Shown here: one piece after another, positions 20,595 through 20,852 of the stretch | Position numbering within the stretch: position 1 is the first letter of the stretch | Layout of the letters: each line of letters opens with the position of its first letter | Source: Chloroflexota bacterium | GTDB taxonomy: Bacteria; Chloroflexota; Dehalococcoidia; UBA2979 | Reading direction: 5' to 3' | Length of the DNA: 20,852 bases | Assembly (NCBI GenBank): GCA_002725365.1 | Contig: PBOW01000076.1 | Coordinates: 1-20,852 of the forward strand | The notes under the pieces: generated by a model | Databases searched by the model: none | Told to the model about the DNA's origin: nothing | The model's input: the letters and a program-made list of their open reading frames with translations, nothing else | Position numbers and translations under genes: made by a program

Positions 20595-20852
20595 CTAGCT
20601 CGAGCGTTTAGCTGTTTCTTTTTCGAATGCCGTCGCGTTTGCCTCAACCAACATAGCATTATTGGCTACTTCAGAAACAGCCTCGATGGTTTTAAGTCCT
20701 CCACCAGAGATTACGGCAACAACTTCCTCTGAGGAATGTATTGCACCTGTCTGCACTAATTTTTTTAGGCAGGCAATGGTGACGCCGCCAGCTGTTTCCG
20801 CAAAAATTCCCTCTGTTTCGGCTAAAAGATTGATAGCTTCAATGATTTCTTC
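20595..20852 (-). CDS. Threonine synthase-like PLP enzyme, C-terminal part (cut by window edge)
   Basis: The last 85 residues of a minus-strand gene are present, running off the right edge. They match the threonine synthase C-terminus: INLLAETEGIFAETAGGVTIACLKKLVQTGAI, SSEEVVAVISGGGLKTIEAV, then a variable hydrophilic tail ending AKRSS. ThrC converts O-phosphohomoserine to threonine by a PLP beta,gamma-replacement. Placed before a NIL-domain gene and a sulfur carrier, it could be an ordinary ThrC or a paralogue that uses the carrier thiocarboxylate on an O-activated homoserine. The missing N-terminal part with the PLP lysine is needed to decide. Confidence 0.8.
   Translation of the reverse strand, partial: EEIIEAINLLAETEGIFAETAGGVTIACLKKLVQTGAIHSSEEVVAVISGGGLKTIEAVSEVANNAMLVEANATAFEKETAKRSS

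Noticed and set aside
15000-20852. Plus-strand open frames over the sulfur cassette
   Set aside because: They lie opposite well-conserved minus-strand genes and show no family motifs; they are antisense shadows.

Overview
The window is a densely packed bacterial chromosome segment, with no intergenic gap over about 210 bp and many stop/start overlaps. No rRNA, tRNA, CRISPR array, insertion sequence or phage gene is visible. Gene content points to an aerobic or facultative monoderm-like bacterium: a menaquinone methyltransferase, a truncated globin, a lipoprotein sortase, a [4Fe-4S] PurF and mycobacterium-like CysO/CysM/Mec sulfur assimilation. My best guess is a Chloroflexota lineage (SAR202 or Dehalococcoidia-like); this is inferred from gene style only, and an actinobacterial relative cannot be excluded.

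Left part (1-5518). A minus-strand set encodes the ATPase YchF, a one-domain XdhC-like protein and a SAM methyltransferase. Divergent from it are a two-domain XdhC (molybdenum cofactor delivery) and a TrmO-type tRNA methyltransferase. Then come ribosomal protein S20 (with a possible 57-residue membrane protein downstream of it) and the pair MenG/UbiE plus a truncated hemoglobin carrying a four-cysteine N-terminal module, all on the minus strand.

Middle part (5572-13897, plus strand). This reads as one long run: a MOSC-domain protein, a NuoE/NuoF-like NADH diaphorase pair without its catalytic partner, a lipoprotein sortase, then purH, purM, a YccU-type CoA-binding protein and purF. Most junctions overlap by 1-4 bases. 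Between 13894 and 14992 lie an unknown two-helix membrane protein (minus), a Trm112-like zinc protein and a small membrane protein (plus).

Right part (15000-20852, minus strand). This is the most interesting region: a protein-thiocarboxylate sulfur-transfer cassette. In transcription order it holds a threonine-synthase-like PLP enzyme (cut by the edge), a NIL-domain protein, sulfur carrier 3, a cysteine-free Rrf2 regulator, CysK, sulfur carrier 2, a MoeB-type E1 enzyme, sulfur carrier 1 (CysO), CysM, a JAMM metallopeptidase (Mec) and FolK. Three CysO/MoaD-like carriers each sit next to a different PLP enzyme and end differently: -GGE, -GGSM and -GG. One E1 enzyme and one JAMM peptidase appear to serve all three. 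This suggests parallel carrier-dependent routes, to cysteine and perhaps to homocysteine, with peptidase trimming needed to activate two of the carriers.
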